Below, piece by piece: positions 35,703 to 46,505 of a DNA stretch of 64,000 nucleotides (its first letter is position 1; each line of letters begins with the position of its first letter). The stretch spans positions 24,007,192 to 24,071,191 of the forward strand of contig CM067072.1 in the NCBI GenBank assembly GCA_033980235.1. Reading direction: 5' to 3'. This DNA is from Diadema setosum. Taxonomy: Eukaryota > Echinodermata > Echinoidea > Diadematoida > Diadematidae. A program made the position numbers and the translations under genes. The notes under the pieces were generated by a model. The model made no database searches. It saw only the letters and a list, made by a program, of their open reading frames with translations, and was not told the origin of the DNA.

Positions 35703-36260
35703 AGTCGGATTGACTTGAAACTTGGTAGAATTATTCCTTGACATTTCAGACATCCGATCCGTGTGAAAAAACGGGAAATTTCTATTGCATATGAGCTCTG
35801 CGTGCGTATATGGGCGCGAGCGTACGCGTCCGTGCAATTTTTGCAATTTTTCAAAAACGCTCTAAATGGTCTGAAACGTGTGCAAAAAAAAAATTGGGGT
35901 CGATTGGAGCTTGTAAATATTTCAACGCTCGCGTACGCGCACGTTTTAAGGATGGGATGAATTTTGAAAACAGTAGAATTCACTTGACTTGAACCATACG
36001 TGACCTACACGTCATTGAAAAATTCCATTCCATTAATGAGATATGAATGAAAATGTCTTTTCATGACGTCATAGTGACGTCACGGTCGACTGATCACTAT
36101 GATTTTATTAGATCTGTCGTCTTTGCGACACGATACATATACGGTGTAATTTTGAAATTGATAGGCAGAGGACTTTCTGAGCTAACCTCTACACAACTTT
36201 TGGGGAGAAATAAAGAAGAAGAATCAGTACAGATACAGGTGATCCGAGAGGATACTGAAA
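35703..36260. other. 3' flank of copy E, diverged from other units
   Basis: Right of the TU-like insertion. AAATATATTTGCCAAGTGCA near 36267 still recalls AAAATATATCTGCTAAGCTC of the other copies. A plus-strand TTTATT near 36100 (AATAAA on the gene strand) may be a poly(A) signal. The palindromic TGACGTCA-type motifs at 36063-36080 are noted only. No gene. Confidence 0.4.
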
Positions 36261-37298
36261 TCACCTAAATATATTTGCCAAGTGCAAGGCGACTGCATGA
36301 CCACAGAAAAGGGCTCTGGTGGAGCCAAACAGCCCAATGTAGGAGGAAGTGAAAATCTTGCGATGGGTTTCCATGCCAACTACCTCAGACACGAGTGCCA
36401 CCAACTGATCTCTATTTGAAGGGTAAGGCAAGAAATTATGAAGCCGATCTACAGAAATTTGTTCCCCTGCCCGAGACGTGTCTCGAGTAATCGGAAGCAC
36501 AAGCACCTCAGTATTTCCTATCCATGTAACTCGAATTCCATTCCTTGAAGATGGATACGAACTTTCTGTTAGCAATGCTCCAGACAAGCACGTCAAAATT
36601 GATTCATGTTGAGAGAACAACACGAAATCGTCCCGTCTGGCAAACATTACCACGATCTTCTTCGTTTTCCCGGCTGCATGTCCAACTTGAAACACTAACC
36701 TACAGATCATGATGTGCGCAAGGAGGACCTCAAGCTGTAGGGATCTCGCTTCATCCTCGAGGGACGTCACATCGAAGTCATGTGGAAGTGCAAGAAATCC
36801 GAACCGAAGATATTTCAGTATGTGGCGGAAGAGTTCCCCATCGCCTGGTATGAAGTATCGGCCGTTTGAGTCAGGTGTGGCTTGGCCCTCGAGGATCTGC
36901 TGAAAAACTGAGTCAGGCTCATGCGAAAGAACTGCCCTTGTTGTCGTGTAGTTTGTTCCACCAACGTTTAAAGAAATGGTTTCACCTGGCGTTGCCACTC
37001 TCAGGGCCTGAATATCGGCTTTGAGCGATTCGAGTTGGTAGAAATCTGCTTCACGTTCGAGTAAGGTGAGCTCGTTGAAACCTTCCGGTAGAATGAGCTC
37101 GTTGTCACGGAGGTAATTAAGGACGTGTCTGAATATCTTGCCATCACGATCAATTCTGTAGTTTCCCCGGTCATCTCTCGCACTGGGAATGCTACCACTC
37201 AACAGAGATGTAAAGAAACTTCCAGGTTGACTGGTGAGAGTTGTTTCCGAGGTCTCGTAAATTTTGCCACCAACGTTCAGACCTATATAAGACGCCAT
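36261..37298 (-). CDS. KCTD-type double-BTB protein, copy E (intact)
   Basis: A 345-residue intronless frame from MASYIGLNVGGKIYETSE to LANIFR. BTB/T1 domain 1 spans residues about 4-99 (LNVGGKIYETS at 7, DRDGKIFRHVLNYLRD at about 50, EREADFYQLESL at about 81). BTB domain 2 spans about 107-195 (LNVGGTNYTTT, PGDGELFRHILKYLRFG, LEDEARSLQLEVL). The tail 196-345 has no domain I can name, with FARRDDFVLFS and IRVTWIGNTEVLVLPI as its best conserved stretches among copies. KCTD BTB domains form oligomers, often pentamers, and may recruit CUL3; function here is inferred only. The start is supported by the same MASYIGLNV start in A and D. This is the only copy with the canonical two-domain layout and no lesion, so it is the best reference. 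Its former 3' flank lies 6 kb away (28650-30100). Confidence 0.85.
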   Translation of the reverse strand: MASYIGLNVGGKIYETSETTLTSQPGSFFTSLLSGSIPSARDDRGNYRIDRDGKIFRHVLNYLRDNELILPEGFNELTLLEREADFYQLESLKADIQALRVATPGETISLNVGGTNYTTTRAVLSHEPDSVFQQILEGQATPDSNGRYFIPGDGELFRHILKYLRFGFLALPHDFDVTSLEDEARSLQLEVLLAHIMICRLVFQVGHAAGKTKKIVVMFARRDDFVLFSQHESILTCLSGALLTESSYPSSRNGIRVTWIGNTEVLVLPITRDTSRAGEQISVDRLHNFLPYPSNRDQLVALVSEVVGMETHRKIFTSSYIGLFGSTRALFCGHAVALHLANIFR

Positions 37299-37564
37299 CG
37301 TTCGCGTTTTTTTTTTTTCACCTCAATATAGCTAACGTTACATACACGAGATAGAAGCATGTAAACAATGGCGACCAGTTGCGCGAAAGTGATTTTCTCT
37401 GTATTACAGACAGGTCTATACTTCACAAAGCACGTACAGAACTCTCAGTTTCAATATCCTTGATGGAAACATGATCCTCTTCCATCAATGTGGACTTTGC
37501 TCTCTTCTGCAGACATGGGGGTACCGACATGGGCATTCTATCCGAATAGAGCTGATGAGAATAA
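37299..37564 (-). promoter_or_regulatory. Leader and proximal promoter of copy E
   Basis: A T-run lies just upstream of the ATG, then CACGAGATAGAAGCATGTAA and GGCGACCAGTTGCGCG, both shared with the leader of copy C. The CCAAT box of C and D (GATTGGCT on the plus strand) is changed to GATTTTCT here. A hAT-like element starts at 37565, about 270 bp from the ATG. Confidence 0.4.
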
Positions 37565-38702
37565 CAGGCGCGGTGGAGCACCCCAATTTGCATCTCATTA
37601 TCGCCCCGTTCTATTTGAATTTCCAACGGGCATCCACGGCTGCCCGAAACTGTGTGCATGAAAAAGTCAAATCTTTACCTTCTCCTTGTGCCGCTATGCG
37701 TGCCGCTAGTAAACTCAAACTTCCCACACTATCTAAGTTTTTAAAAACCTTCCTTTAGATGAAAAAATTATGAAATTTGCTGCACTAGAACTTGAGATAT
37801 TAAAGCGTTTTGAAAATCACCTCTCGCAAAACATGCTCTCTGTTTTTTTCCGACTGGACTATGGCCGGGCTCCAATGTGTCCGAAACTGGCAACATAAGT
37901 TCATCAGGCCTCAATCCATATATGGTGAAAGTTTTCGCTTTGTACCACCTGTACTTTTTGAGAAATCAACTTGTTTCTACAGGGTTTGGAATAGAAAATT
38001 GTAGTCGGCGAAACAATTGAAAATGACGTCATTTCTTTTCCCGTAATATTGGGCATGCGTGGTACGTGAGATTCAGGATTTCGTGCTCATTGTTGGTTTG
38101 CATGTGACGCAGTCAATTTTGCTGAGTGTCGCACGGCGGTGATTGCTGAGCTGCTGCCGCGCACGCTGCATGCAGCAATGCGTTGTGTGTGCTGTGACAT
38201 GCAACGCCACAGTGACGCGATTAATTATACATGGGACCGACCTGTACGCTTTGCGTTCGTGTCATTTTTGACATCACCTTCTGTTTTTTTCCGACACAAC
38301 CATGGCCGGGAATATTATGGTATGAAATTTAAAATGCAAGCAGATAAATAAATTTCGGTGTACTTTGTTTGAATGGCGCTTTTGTTCCGCAATCACAATT
38401 CGTGAATTTTAGGATGATTTTCGAGGCATATTTTTGGTAATTTTGCTCGCCAGGTTTTCGCTAAAATTTCACATTTTATCATTGTCAAATCCTTTAATAT
38501 GTTATATGTGCATATTCGGACATGTTTTCAAATTCAAACTAACTCAATTTTAATCCGAAAATAGGTTTCCTGAAATTGTTATTAGCTTGAGAATTTGTTT
38601 ACTTTGTCTCAACTACGCGAGTACATGTTGTTTACTTTATGCAAATGAGGCTCGGCTGCCGATGGATTTCTGCGAGATAATTGGGGTGCTCCACCGCGCC
38701 TG
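37565..38702. mobile_element. 1.1-kb hAT-like element with perfect 24-bp inverted ends
   Basis: The inverted repeats are CAGGCGCGGTGGAGCACCCC plus AATT at the left and their exact complement ending CGCCTG at 38702. CAG...CTG ends suggest hAT. The 8-mer ATAACAGG occurs at 37561-37568, overlapping the left end, and again at 38703-38710, which may reflect an 8-bp target duplication. Small frames inside lack transposase motifs. Confidence 0.7.
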
Positions 38703-39443
38703 ATAACAGGACATTTTATATTCTGACAAAATTCAGGTGAATGGAAGGTTCTGGCGCTAGTGGTGTACGACTTCCGCACCTGTTCGTCAAATGACCTCCA
38801 AACATGCACAAACTCACCCTAGTCATTCAGTAACCTAAATACTTGCATCTGAGCGAGATTCAAGTCCAGTAGAAATGGAATATTATTCACCATATTGTCA
38901 CTAATCTACTTCTCAGAATAATCTCGATCACAGCTACTCGCTCAGTGATAACTGTGTTGCACAGGAGCAGACTGCACGATGTGCAAAACACACGTCAGTA
39001 CAGCAGCGTAGCGAGCGCCGAGCACCGCGATTGATCTGAATGTAGCTACTAGCCGTAGAGCTGCATTTTTACAGCTCTATACACTAGCATCTCACAGTGA
39101 CCACGTCAAGTTCTTCTATGGTGTCTTTAAAAATAAAATACCTTTTCCACTTTTCTCTTGGCTTCTACCGAGTCGCGGAGTAAGTAGCGATTTAGGATTG
39201 GGGTGGGTCATATTGTGTGTGTGTTTTGTGTTATATACAAGTGTACAAAATTCTATATTTATGTTAATTTACCGTGATGTTGAATCAAGGTAAATAAAAA
39301 ATTTTGTATTTGATATTGACAATGTAGGATTTATGATGATAGATTAGTATAATTGTTAGTGTTATTTTGCAATGAAATAATTTGTATATTATTGTTTCTA
39401 TATGAAAAAGAAAGAAAAATAAAAGATTAACAAAGACAAGAAA

Positions 39444-39485
<42 letters not shown>

Positions 39486-40436
39486 GCGGGGTTAATTGGT
39501 GTGAATAAAAGAAGATTGAGAAAATATGGTGATAAGACAAGGGTGAAGAATATAAGAGAAAGGCTAAGAAAAGGGGGAAAGGAAATAAAAGAAAAGATAC
39601 ACTGTATTAAAAAAATAACAGTATGTTTCAAAATGACTGATAGAACTGAAAAAATCCCAAACACATAAAATTGATTAGTTATACTCTTCTGTGAGAAGAA
39701 AAAAAAATGGAAGTGGGCCTACTCACTCTGAAGACTATGCTTGGTAAGAAAGGAGAACTGGGCCGCATGAAAGGCCTAAAACCATAAAGGAATCGGGAAA
39801 AATCAGGAAGCAGGGAACAAAAAGAAAAAAAAAAGAAAATCATAGAAAAGTCCAAGAGGAAAAACAAGCACTGGAATGAGAGCGAAAAGCAATGGCCTTG
39901 ATGTATAAAATCATTTCATTACAACGAACATATCTAATGAAAACCTCTTCTTTGTTTTCCTTTATGACTACAAAAGATAAGCATTTACATCAATTTGACG
40001 TCACGAATTGATGCAGAGTTCCGATCTATTGAGAGCGGGACATGTAATTGAATAAACCAAAAGAGCTCGTTGTATTTGTCACTGTAGTCTAGTGCATTTT
40101 CATCTCCCTAAAATGAATTCATTTTGAATTCAATTTAATGAATGGGTATGACGGAAATTAACTTTTCATGGTTACATAATAGTTGGTGCCATATAGATTA
40201 TAGTGTGCAAGATTATCGTTGCAAATTACTCATTATCTTAATGTGAAATGTGGTCAAGATCATATTGGCAGTCCTAATTTTTTGTTGTTTTTCTTATATT
40301 TTCATATTTTTCTAATAACGACAAATGAAAATGAAATAAAGTACACAATAAACTGAATACTCATAAATGCAAGAAATGAGTGCTCAATGCATACATAGGA
40401 CATATCAAGGGCTGATATATCATTCAACCGTTATAA
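38703..40436. repeat. Upstream part of unit B/E
   Basis: About 39710-40150 matches 52215-52690 (unit C) and less well 59575-59760 (unit D). The shared text is ACTCNCTNTGAAGACTATGC, AGGCCTANAANCA and ATGAATGGGTATGACGGAAA. A (GT)n(TA)n microsatellite lies at 39444-39485. The matching text resumes at about 46780, so 40.2-46.75 kb is inserted relative to unit C. No gene. Confidence 0.6.
39444..39485. repeat. (GT)n(TA)n microsatellite
   Basis: About 13 GT then 8 TA units. Confidence 0.95.
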
Positions 40437-40806
40437 TGCACTGTACGGTTCTGGTCGAGGTGAGGATTTAGCATTTAATGTTTTGTCAGAAACCCATTAT
40501 GGGATGACAAAGAACATGCAATTCTAAGGGGTATCAAAAGTTTATTTGATGAAAATCGGTTTTGAAATGGCTGAGATATCAAAAAACAAGGTGAAACAAA
40601 AAGATCTTAATAAAAGGCGTGGCCTGTCAACTTTATTATTATCACTTTTTTGGGGGGATATCTCGGCCATTTCAAAACCGATTTTCATGAAAACGTGAAA
40701 TCCTTCATAAAATGCTCTTTCATATTTCATAAGAGGTTCCTCATTATCTCAATTAGGAATGTTCAAAACATGAATCCCCACCTCAACCAGTACTGTAAAC
40801 AGTCCC
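40437..40806. mobile_element. MITE family M1, complete copy
   Basis: The ends ACTGTACGGTTCTGGTCGAG and the complement of ACCTCAACCAGTACTGTAAA are inverted. Inner arms GATGAAAATCGGTTTTGAAA (40550) and TTTCAAAACCGATTTTCATG (40671-40690) form a long stem. Three more copies are in the window: 43430-43950, 44810-46505 (both interrupted) and 54575-54815. Confidence 0.7.
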
Positions 40807-41230
40807 TAACCAGGCAGGGCTTTTTGGGCTGTTCTGTGGCCGGGATAGGGTTGAATCGACCCCCTCTCCTCCCCTCCCCTCCCCCCCCCCCCCCACCCCC
40901 TCCCAGATCTCGGCCATCGATGGCCCAATCGGCAGGAAAATTTGCACATAAAAAATTACGTTACCTGTAGCGTAATCTACCAATCTATAAAGCAAGAAAT
41001 TGAAATTATCATTTGTGCTAATAGGACCTATATGCATAAAATCATACATCTGGCTCTAAAACAGAAAATAAAACTCCTAGAATCCTTTGGCGATAACATT
41101 TTTTGCAGCATTTCTTACAATGTAGGCTTACTTAAAAAAAAAAAAAAAACGGGTATCAAAATTAAGTTCCTATGTATTGTATTGTTTTGATCTCTATATG
41201 TATTTCTGTTTTTCGACCTTTTGTTTCATT
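40807..41230 (+). repeat. Dispersed repeat with polypyrimidine block, second copy
   Basis: Related to 8136-8900: a GGCAGGGCTTTTTGGGCT start, a CTCC/CCCC block and CAGATCTCGGCCATCGATGG. It starts directly behind M1 copy 1. Confidence 0.5.
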
Positions 41231-41473
41231 ATTTTCTCTTTCGAAAAAAAGTATGACAGAACCTATTTGAAGCATGATTATGCTAAAATTAATTGATTTC
41301 AGCCAATGAAAGTGAAAATGACCATACCCTTTTGATTATAAGGTGACAAAACTCCATTTGCATATAATTATGTAGACAAAATCACGTTTTCTAGCCATTT
41401 TCTGTCTGAGAGGCATGTATGAATAGTCGTGCAACGGAATACCCAGTTTTGGCGAAATTGGTGTCATAATATT

Positions 41474-43315
41474 ATTTCAATTTCAATTTCAATTTCAATT
41501 TATTTTCATATTTCTCGATGAAAAATTACATCAAATATAACAAAATTAAATGAAATACATGACATACATGAAATATTGCAAATATGTAAGACATAATAGT
41601 GGTCGATCTGTTCAGTTTGGAATCTGTGAATGAATGCTAAAGAAATATGAAGGAACCTACTTAAAATGCGAGCTTGTTGAGCGTAGGTCCCGGTTAAAAA
41701 CGAGTTTAAGATTGAGAAGGAGAGCACGGGTACAACAATGACCGGAACATAAGAGAAAAAAAAAATAAAAACGAACAAATATACAGTTATATAGCAAATT
41801 CTTCTCCAGTGCAGGTTAGGGATCGGAAAAGCCACATGCTGTATATAGGCGGATGAACCATTGTCGTTCTGGCAATACAATATGACTTAATATAGTTATA
41901 ATAACAATGATACCGTTCAGACAGTATTAGAAATGTGTACATTAAGTGTGTTAAGAAGGGAACACATGCACCTGCAAATCCATTAAAAAAGACATCGAAC
42001 AACCAGTTGCAGTGCAGTGAGAATGTGAAATACCAGCTGTTTCCTCGTCCCAGCTATCTTTAAAGAAGGAAAAATATACATAAACACAGTGATAGAATTA
42101 AGGGCGCAAACAGCTGGGCTCTTAAAGTCTGGTTTAACATGACAACAACCCTGGAGTACTATAACGGGTTAGTCCTGGACAGCACAAAACAGAATTCCAA
42201 TGAGCTGATGTAGCGTAATTATTCAATAAATACTGTCTTAATTTGCATTTGAAGGATGATAGTGATAAACAACCTTTGAGTTCAGGGGGGAGGTCATTCC
42301 AGTATTTCGGTCCCACATACATAATTGTTTTCATCGCGAAAATTGTGCGAGTACGTGGAAGGTGATAAGCGTCCCGTTGGCCGGTGGGATAATTGTGAAC
42401 TGAGTAGTTTCTTTTGAACATGTGAAGAAAAACATCAGGAAGATCATTCGTTGAGTACTTATACATGAAAATACCTAGATTGCAATCAAACAAATCAATC
42501 AATTTCAGAATTTTATTCTTGTGAAAAAATTCATTTGTATGAGATAAATATCCGGCGTTATTGATAATTCTGATGGCGCGTTTTTGAAGAAGGAATAGCG
42601 AATCAAGCAAAAATTTGGACGAATTACCCCATGCTAGAATTCCATAGTTGAGGTAAGGGGAAATCATTGTTGAATATATAATTTGTAATATATGTATGGG
42701 GAAATTGTATTTCAGCTTGTTTAAAATTCCAATGTTTCTGGACAAAATTTTACTTAAATAGTTAATATGGGTTTTCCAGGATAGTTCACTATCAATGTAA
42801 AGTCCTAGAAACTTGATACTATCTACCTGGTTTAAATTGATACCATTGATCTTAACATAATCAGAAACAGAGTTCAGAGAATTGCTGAAAAGCATATAAT
42901 GCGTCTTATCAATATTTAGTGACAACTTATTTGCGTGGATCCAGGACTGAACAAATTTCAGTTCATTGTTTAACATATGTATAAGCGTGTTTGAGTTACG
43001 ATGTGAAAGAAATAAATTTGTGTCGTCAGCAAAGCATATGAAAGAAAGAATCTGGGACGAATTTTGGAGGTCGTTTATGTACAGGATAAATAATAGCGGG
43101 CCAAGTAGGGAACCCTGAGGGACACCACAAGAAGTTGTTTTCAAAAGAGACTCATATCCATTTACATAAACATATTGCTTTCTATTAGTAAGGTAGTCTT
43201 TAAACCAATCTTGAGCTGTCCCACGAATGCCGTAATGGCTTAACTTATAACGCAAAATATCATGGTCTATCGTATCAAACGCTTTCGAGAAGTCGAGAAA
43301 AACACCTATTATGTG
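41474..43315 (-). mobile_element. 5'-truncated CR1/Jockey-group LINE
   Basis: A minus-strand element of about 1.84 kb: partial RT frame, 3' UTR of about 0.65 kb and a tail of about four AAATTG hexamers at 41474-41503. 5' truncation and a short 3' repeat tail instead of poly(A) are typical of the CR1 group. No target duplication was located. Together with M1 and other MITEs it makes up the 6.5-kb insertion that splits unit B/E. Confidence 0.7.
42134..43315 (-). CDS. Reverse transcriptase fragment of the LINE
   Basis: The open frame continues upstream to 43576, but only from about 43315 does it read as RT: GVFLDFSKAFDTIDHDIL (RT block with the first catalytic Asp), GIRGTAQDWFKDYLTNRKQ, SCGVPQGSLLGPLLFILYIN and CFADDTNLF, the catalytic FADD motif (residues 182-185 counted from 43576). 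The thumb region follows, with FLGLYIDSELSW, and then the C-terminal WNDLPPELKGCLSLSSFK. About 390 codons remain uninterrupted. The endonuclease and the N-terminal RT part are missing, so it cannot move by itself. The long open frame shows it is fairly recent. Confidence 0.85.
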   Translation of the reverse strand, partial: HIIGVFLDFSKAFDTIDHDILRYKLSHYGIRGTAQDWFKDYLTNRKQYVYVNGYESLLKTTSCGVPQGSLLGPLLFILYINDLQNSSQILSFICFADDTNLFLSHRNSNTLIHMLNNELKFVQSWIHANKLSLNIDKTHYMLFSNSLNSVSDYVKINGINLNQVDSIKFLGLYIDSELSWKTHINYLSKILSRNIGILNKLKYNFPIHILQIIYSTMISPYLNYGILAWGNSSKFLLDSLFLLQKRAIRIINNAGYLSHTNEFFHKNKILKLIDLFDCNLGIFMYKYSTNDLPDVFLHMFKRNYSVHNYPTGQRDAYHLPRTRTIFAMKTIMYVGPKYWNDLPPELKGCLSLSSFKCKLRQYLLNNYATSAHWNSVLCCPGLTRYSTPGLLSC

Positions 43316-43429
43316 CGAGACTTGAAAGTAAAAAGTCAGCGAATGGCGCGGTCCCAAAAAACATTCGTGGAAAATGTCGAGGGAGAAAAGTTGATTCCCT
43401 CCCCACCCCCCTCCCCCCCCCCCCCCCTG

Positions 43430-43952
43430 TTTTAGGGACTGTACAAGTACTGGGCCCCATTTCATGTAAAAAAATAGTTGATGACAGCAACTCTTGCTGG
43501 GATGGCAATTGTCATGGTAACGACAAAAATAAGCTTTCTGATTGGCTGTTGCTACGGGAAGTTGCCATTCGAGCAAGAGTTGAAATGGGGCCCTGGCTGA
43601 AGGGAGGATTTAGCTAGTAACGTTTTGCGATATATTTAGAAACCACTCTAATTAGAGCATAAAATTTTAAGAGGAATAAAAAGTTTATTGATGAAAATCG
43701 GTTTTGAAATGACTGACATAATTATCTAAAAACAAAATAAAACAAAGAGATCCTAAATAAAGTCGTTGCCGGTCAATTTAATTAGTATCGCTTGTTTTGA
43801 TATCTCAGCGATTTCAAGGTCAATTTTCATCGACTAAATTGAATCCTTTCTGAAATTACATGCTCTTTCATATGTCATAAGAGGTTTCTCATTATCTCAC
43901 CAAAAATGTTATAAACCTGAATCCTCACCTCAACCAGTACTGTACAGTTCCT
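43430..43952. mobile_element. MITE family M1, copy 2, interrupted
   Basis: GGGACTGTACAAGTACT at the left is split from GGCTGAAGGGAGGATTTAG by the Harbinger-like MITE at 43453-43592. GATGAAAATCGGTTTTGAAA and ACCTCAACCAGTACTGTACA follow. Confidence 0.65.
43453..43592. mobile_element. 140-bp Harbinger-like MITE nested in M1
   Basis: Perfect terminal repeats GGCCCCATTTCA ... TGAAATGGGGCC, with CTG at 43450-43452 and again at 43593-43595 as a 3-bp target duplication. Inner repeats AGCAACTCTTGCT and GAGCAAGAGTTG also pair. A 3-bp duplication and GG-starting ends fit PIF/Harbinger. Removing it restores the M1 sequence. Confidence 0.75.
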
Positions 43953-44540
43953 TTTACACTGTATGAGTGAAACTAATATGATATTACAATGTCTACTGTA
44001 TTATGACACATCATAGGGGGACCCGTCGTCATGAAAGCGTTATACCAAGTTGCTGGAACGAAATATTATTATTTCATCGCGGTATTGGAAAAAACAAAAC
44101 AAAAATGGACACATAAAAAAAGTTATGAATTGTAAGACAAATTCAGACAATTGGCAACTCGCTGTGATATATGTGAGCAGCTCTGCATTTGCTTTATATG
44201 CAAATTTCATAAATTTCAATTTTATCAAATAATTGGACACAAAACATATCCGCTAAGGACGACATGCAAAAACATAATAATCCTTGTGGTGCATAACGAG
44301 AAGAGGTGTGAAGCAAAATTTTCTCTGGAGGAAAATGAAAATTGGGAAATTCCTGTATAAAACCTAACGGAGAGCTGCTTAACGCCTATGTCAATTAAAG
44401 TTGTCAATTCGTCTTACTCTTACAGTTCATTGTTGTCACAGTTCATAACTTTTTGTATGTATGTCTGATTTTCCCTAAATTTCAACTGTATGATCTACTT
44501 CTCTGATTTTCTTTTTTTTTTTCATACGTCTTAAAATGGT
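43953..44540. other. Intergenic DNA, nothing recognised
   Basis: AT-rich sequence between M1 copy 2 and a partial MITE. Only short frames with no conserved motif. Confidence 0.4.
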
Positions 44541-44745
44541 ATAGGATACAATTCCTGTTAAAAGGGAAATGAAACACAAATAAACATGCATGTGGTCTGA
44601 GTGGACGCTGCAATACTATACAAGAACACAGGAGTGAAGTAAGAATGAAATTGGACAAGCCACGCAAAAATATGAATTTTAAAAGTTTTGGTGCAGCCAT
44701 TGCTGGATCAGAAGACATCTACAGTTCGTGACGTTACTTATGCAC
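44541..44745 (+). mobile_element. Half copy of the AAGGACAAGT MITE family
   Basis: GAAATTGGACAAGCCA, TATGAATTTTAAAAGTTT, GCTGGATCAGAAGACATCTA and GTGACGTTAC follow the order of one arm of the element at 55486-56055. The second arm is absent. Confidence 0.45.
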
Positions 44746-45482
44746 GCTTTAAGGAAAAAGAGATTTCCATAAAACGTCATAAGAAGTACACACTCTCATG
44801 TTACTGGCATTTAAGGGTTCAGGACTAACTTCGGGTTTCTAACATTTTCTGGTGAGGTAATGAGTAACCTCGTATGAAATATGAAAGAGCATTGTGATTC
44901 TAAAAGGGATTTGACGTTTGTTTGATGAAAATTGTTTTAAAAATGGGTGAGATATTCAAAATAGCGCAATCCTAATAAAGTCCTTATAAAAAGGTGGGAC
45001 CATGCATTTATCAGGATCGCTTTGCTTCATCAAGGAGGTACTAGCCTCCTTGGCTTTACTTTGTTTTTGGATGTCTCAGCTATACCAAAACCGATCTTCA
45101 TTTAATAAACTTTGAATTCGTCTTAGATTATCATCATGGGCGGATATAGCTTTTTATAAACGGGGGGGGGGGGGTCGGGGGCGGTATGCGAGGAAGCGTA
45201 GCGACCGAGCCCGAGCGAGCGGAGCGAGCGAGGGGGGGAGGGTGTGTGAGGGGGTTGTCCCCCCTCCCACAGTAGGGAGAATTTTTGAAAATCTGTGTGT
45301 GAAAATGGCATTTTCTGGCATCTAAAACACCACTATTTTTGGTATAGAGGTCATTGCCATAAATAGAAAAAAAAAATAAAATTACAAGTTTTAAAAAAAA
45401 ATAAGATTTAAAAAAAAAAATGGTCCCGGATTTTTTTTATACCCCCGCCAAACGAAGTTTGAAGGGGGTATATAGGAATCAG

Positions 45483-45562
45483 CGGACGGTCGGGCGGTCG
45501 GGCGGTCGGTCGGGCGGTCGGTCGGTCGGGCGGTCGGTCGGGCGGTCGGTCGGGCGGTCGGT
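45483..45562 (+). repeat. GGTCGGGC / GGTCGGTC short tandem repeat
   Basis: About 80 bp of 4- and 8-bp GGTC-GGGC units. The Arg/Gly frames here are spurious. Confidence 0.9.
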
Positions 45563-45564
45563 CC

Positions 45565-46225
45565 GTTGCAAATCTTGCGTCGCGAACTACTTCCTCAGTT
45601 TTCAACCGATTCCCATAAAACTTGGCACAGATGTGTGCCTTGGGTTGTAGATGTGCAAGACATATTTTTTGACAGTACCCAAAAGTACGTTGCCATGGTA
45701 ACGGCATATTATGGGCAAAAATGTGTACAAATCTTGCGTCGCGAACTCCTCCCACAGTTTTTGATCAATTTTTATGAAATTAGGTACAGATGTTCATCTG
45801 AATATGTTAATGTGCAAGACACATATTTCCGCAGTGGCAAAAAGTGCGTTGCCATGGTAACGGCATGTTATTGGTAAAATATAGGGCAAAATGCTTCATG
45901 GCAAAACTGCTTCATCAGTGTTCTTCCAATTCTCATGGAATTCATATTGAATGTTTGTCTTAGGATATAGGTCAGCATGACACATTTCTTGACAGTGACA
46001 AAAAGTATGTTGCCATGGTAACAGCTCACATATTATGAGCCAAAATGATGGAAAATTTTGTGTTGCAAACTACTTCCTCAGTTTTTGCCCAATTTCCATG
46101 AAATTTGGTACAGATGTGTGCCTTTGGTTGTAGATGTGCAAGACGCATTTTTCGACAGTACCCGAAAGTACGTTGCCATGGTAACGGCATATTAATGGCA
46201 GAAGATCAAGGAAAGATCTTGCGGA
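45565..46225 (+). repeat. Four tandem units of about 160 bp, each with a perfect RFX X-box
   Basis: Each unit runs CTTGCGTCGCGAACT, CCTCAGTTTTN, a CATNAAAN-TTGG-ACAGATGT segment, GTGCAAGACNCAT, GACAGT and GTTGCCATGGTAAC. The last motif is a 14-bp palindrome at about 45690, 45849, 46010 and 46173 (spacing 159-163 bp). It is unchanged in all four although the flanking sequence has drifted. Confidence 0.75.
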
Positions 46226-46505
46226 TTTAACTACTTCCTCAGTTTTTTGACCAAAGCTTATGAAATGTTGTTTGGCGGGGGTATAACCAGTCGCTGTAGC
46301 GACATTTCTAGTTTTTTTTTTTTTTTTTTTTTTTGGGGGGGGGGGGTTGCAACCCCCCCCCCCCCCCCTCTAGATCCGCTTCTGATCATTCTGTGTATTA
46401 TTTTATTACTGGTTTCTTGCGGTATCTCGCAAAAAAGTTAAAAGCCCAATCCTCATCTCCAACAATACTATGCAATACTATAATATGTACCATCCCTTTA
46501 AGGCT

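Larger units (their letters stand above)
45133..46385. mobile_element. hAT-like insertion carrying the X-box tandem array
   Basis: The outer ends CATGGGCGGATATAGC and CTAGATCCGCTTCTG are inverted relatives of the GGGGCGGATCCAGG repeats elsewhere in the window. Inside, ATACCCCCGCCAAAC (45439-45453) and GTTTGGCGGGGGTAT (46269-46283) form a perfect 15-bp inverted pair, so one element may sit in another. G, T and C homopolymers occur at both shoulders. 45180-45240 holds GCGAGCGGAGCGAGCGAG-type sequence. Confidence 0.55.
44810..46505. mobile_element. MITE family M1, copy 3, split by a 1.25-kb insertion
   Basis: The left part (44810-about 45125) has GGTGAGGTAATGAGTAACCT and TGATGAAAATTGTTTT. The right part (about 46385-46505) has GGTTTCTTGCGGTATCTCGC and AGTTAAAAGCCCAATCCTCA, in the order seen at 54740-54790. 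The sequence between is the X-box element complex. Confidence 0.55.

Noticed and set aside
43316..43576. N-terminal extension of the RT frame
   Set aside because: The first about 87 residues read through a G/C-run, M1 and Harbinger-like MITE sequence and have no RT character. Only the part from about 43315 is LINE-derived.
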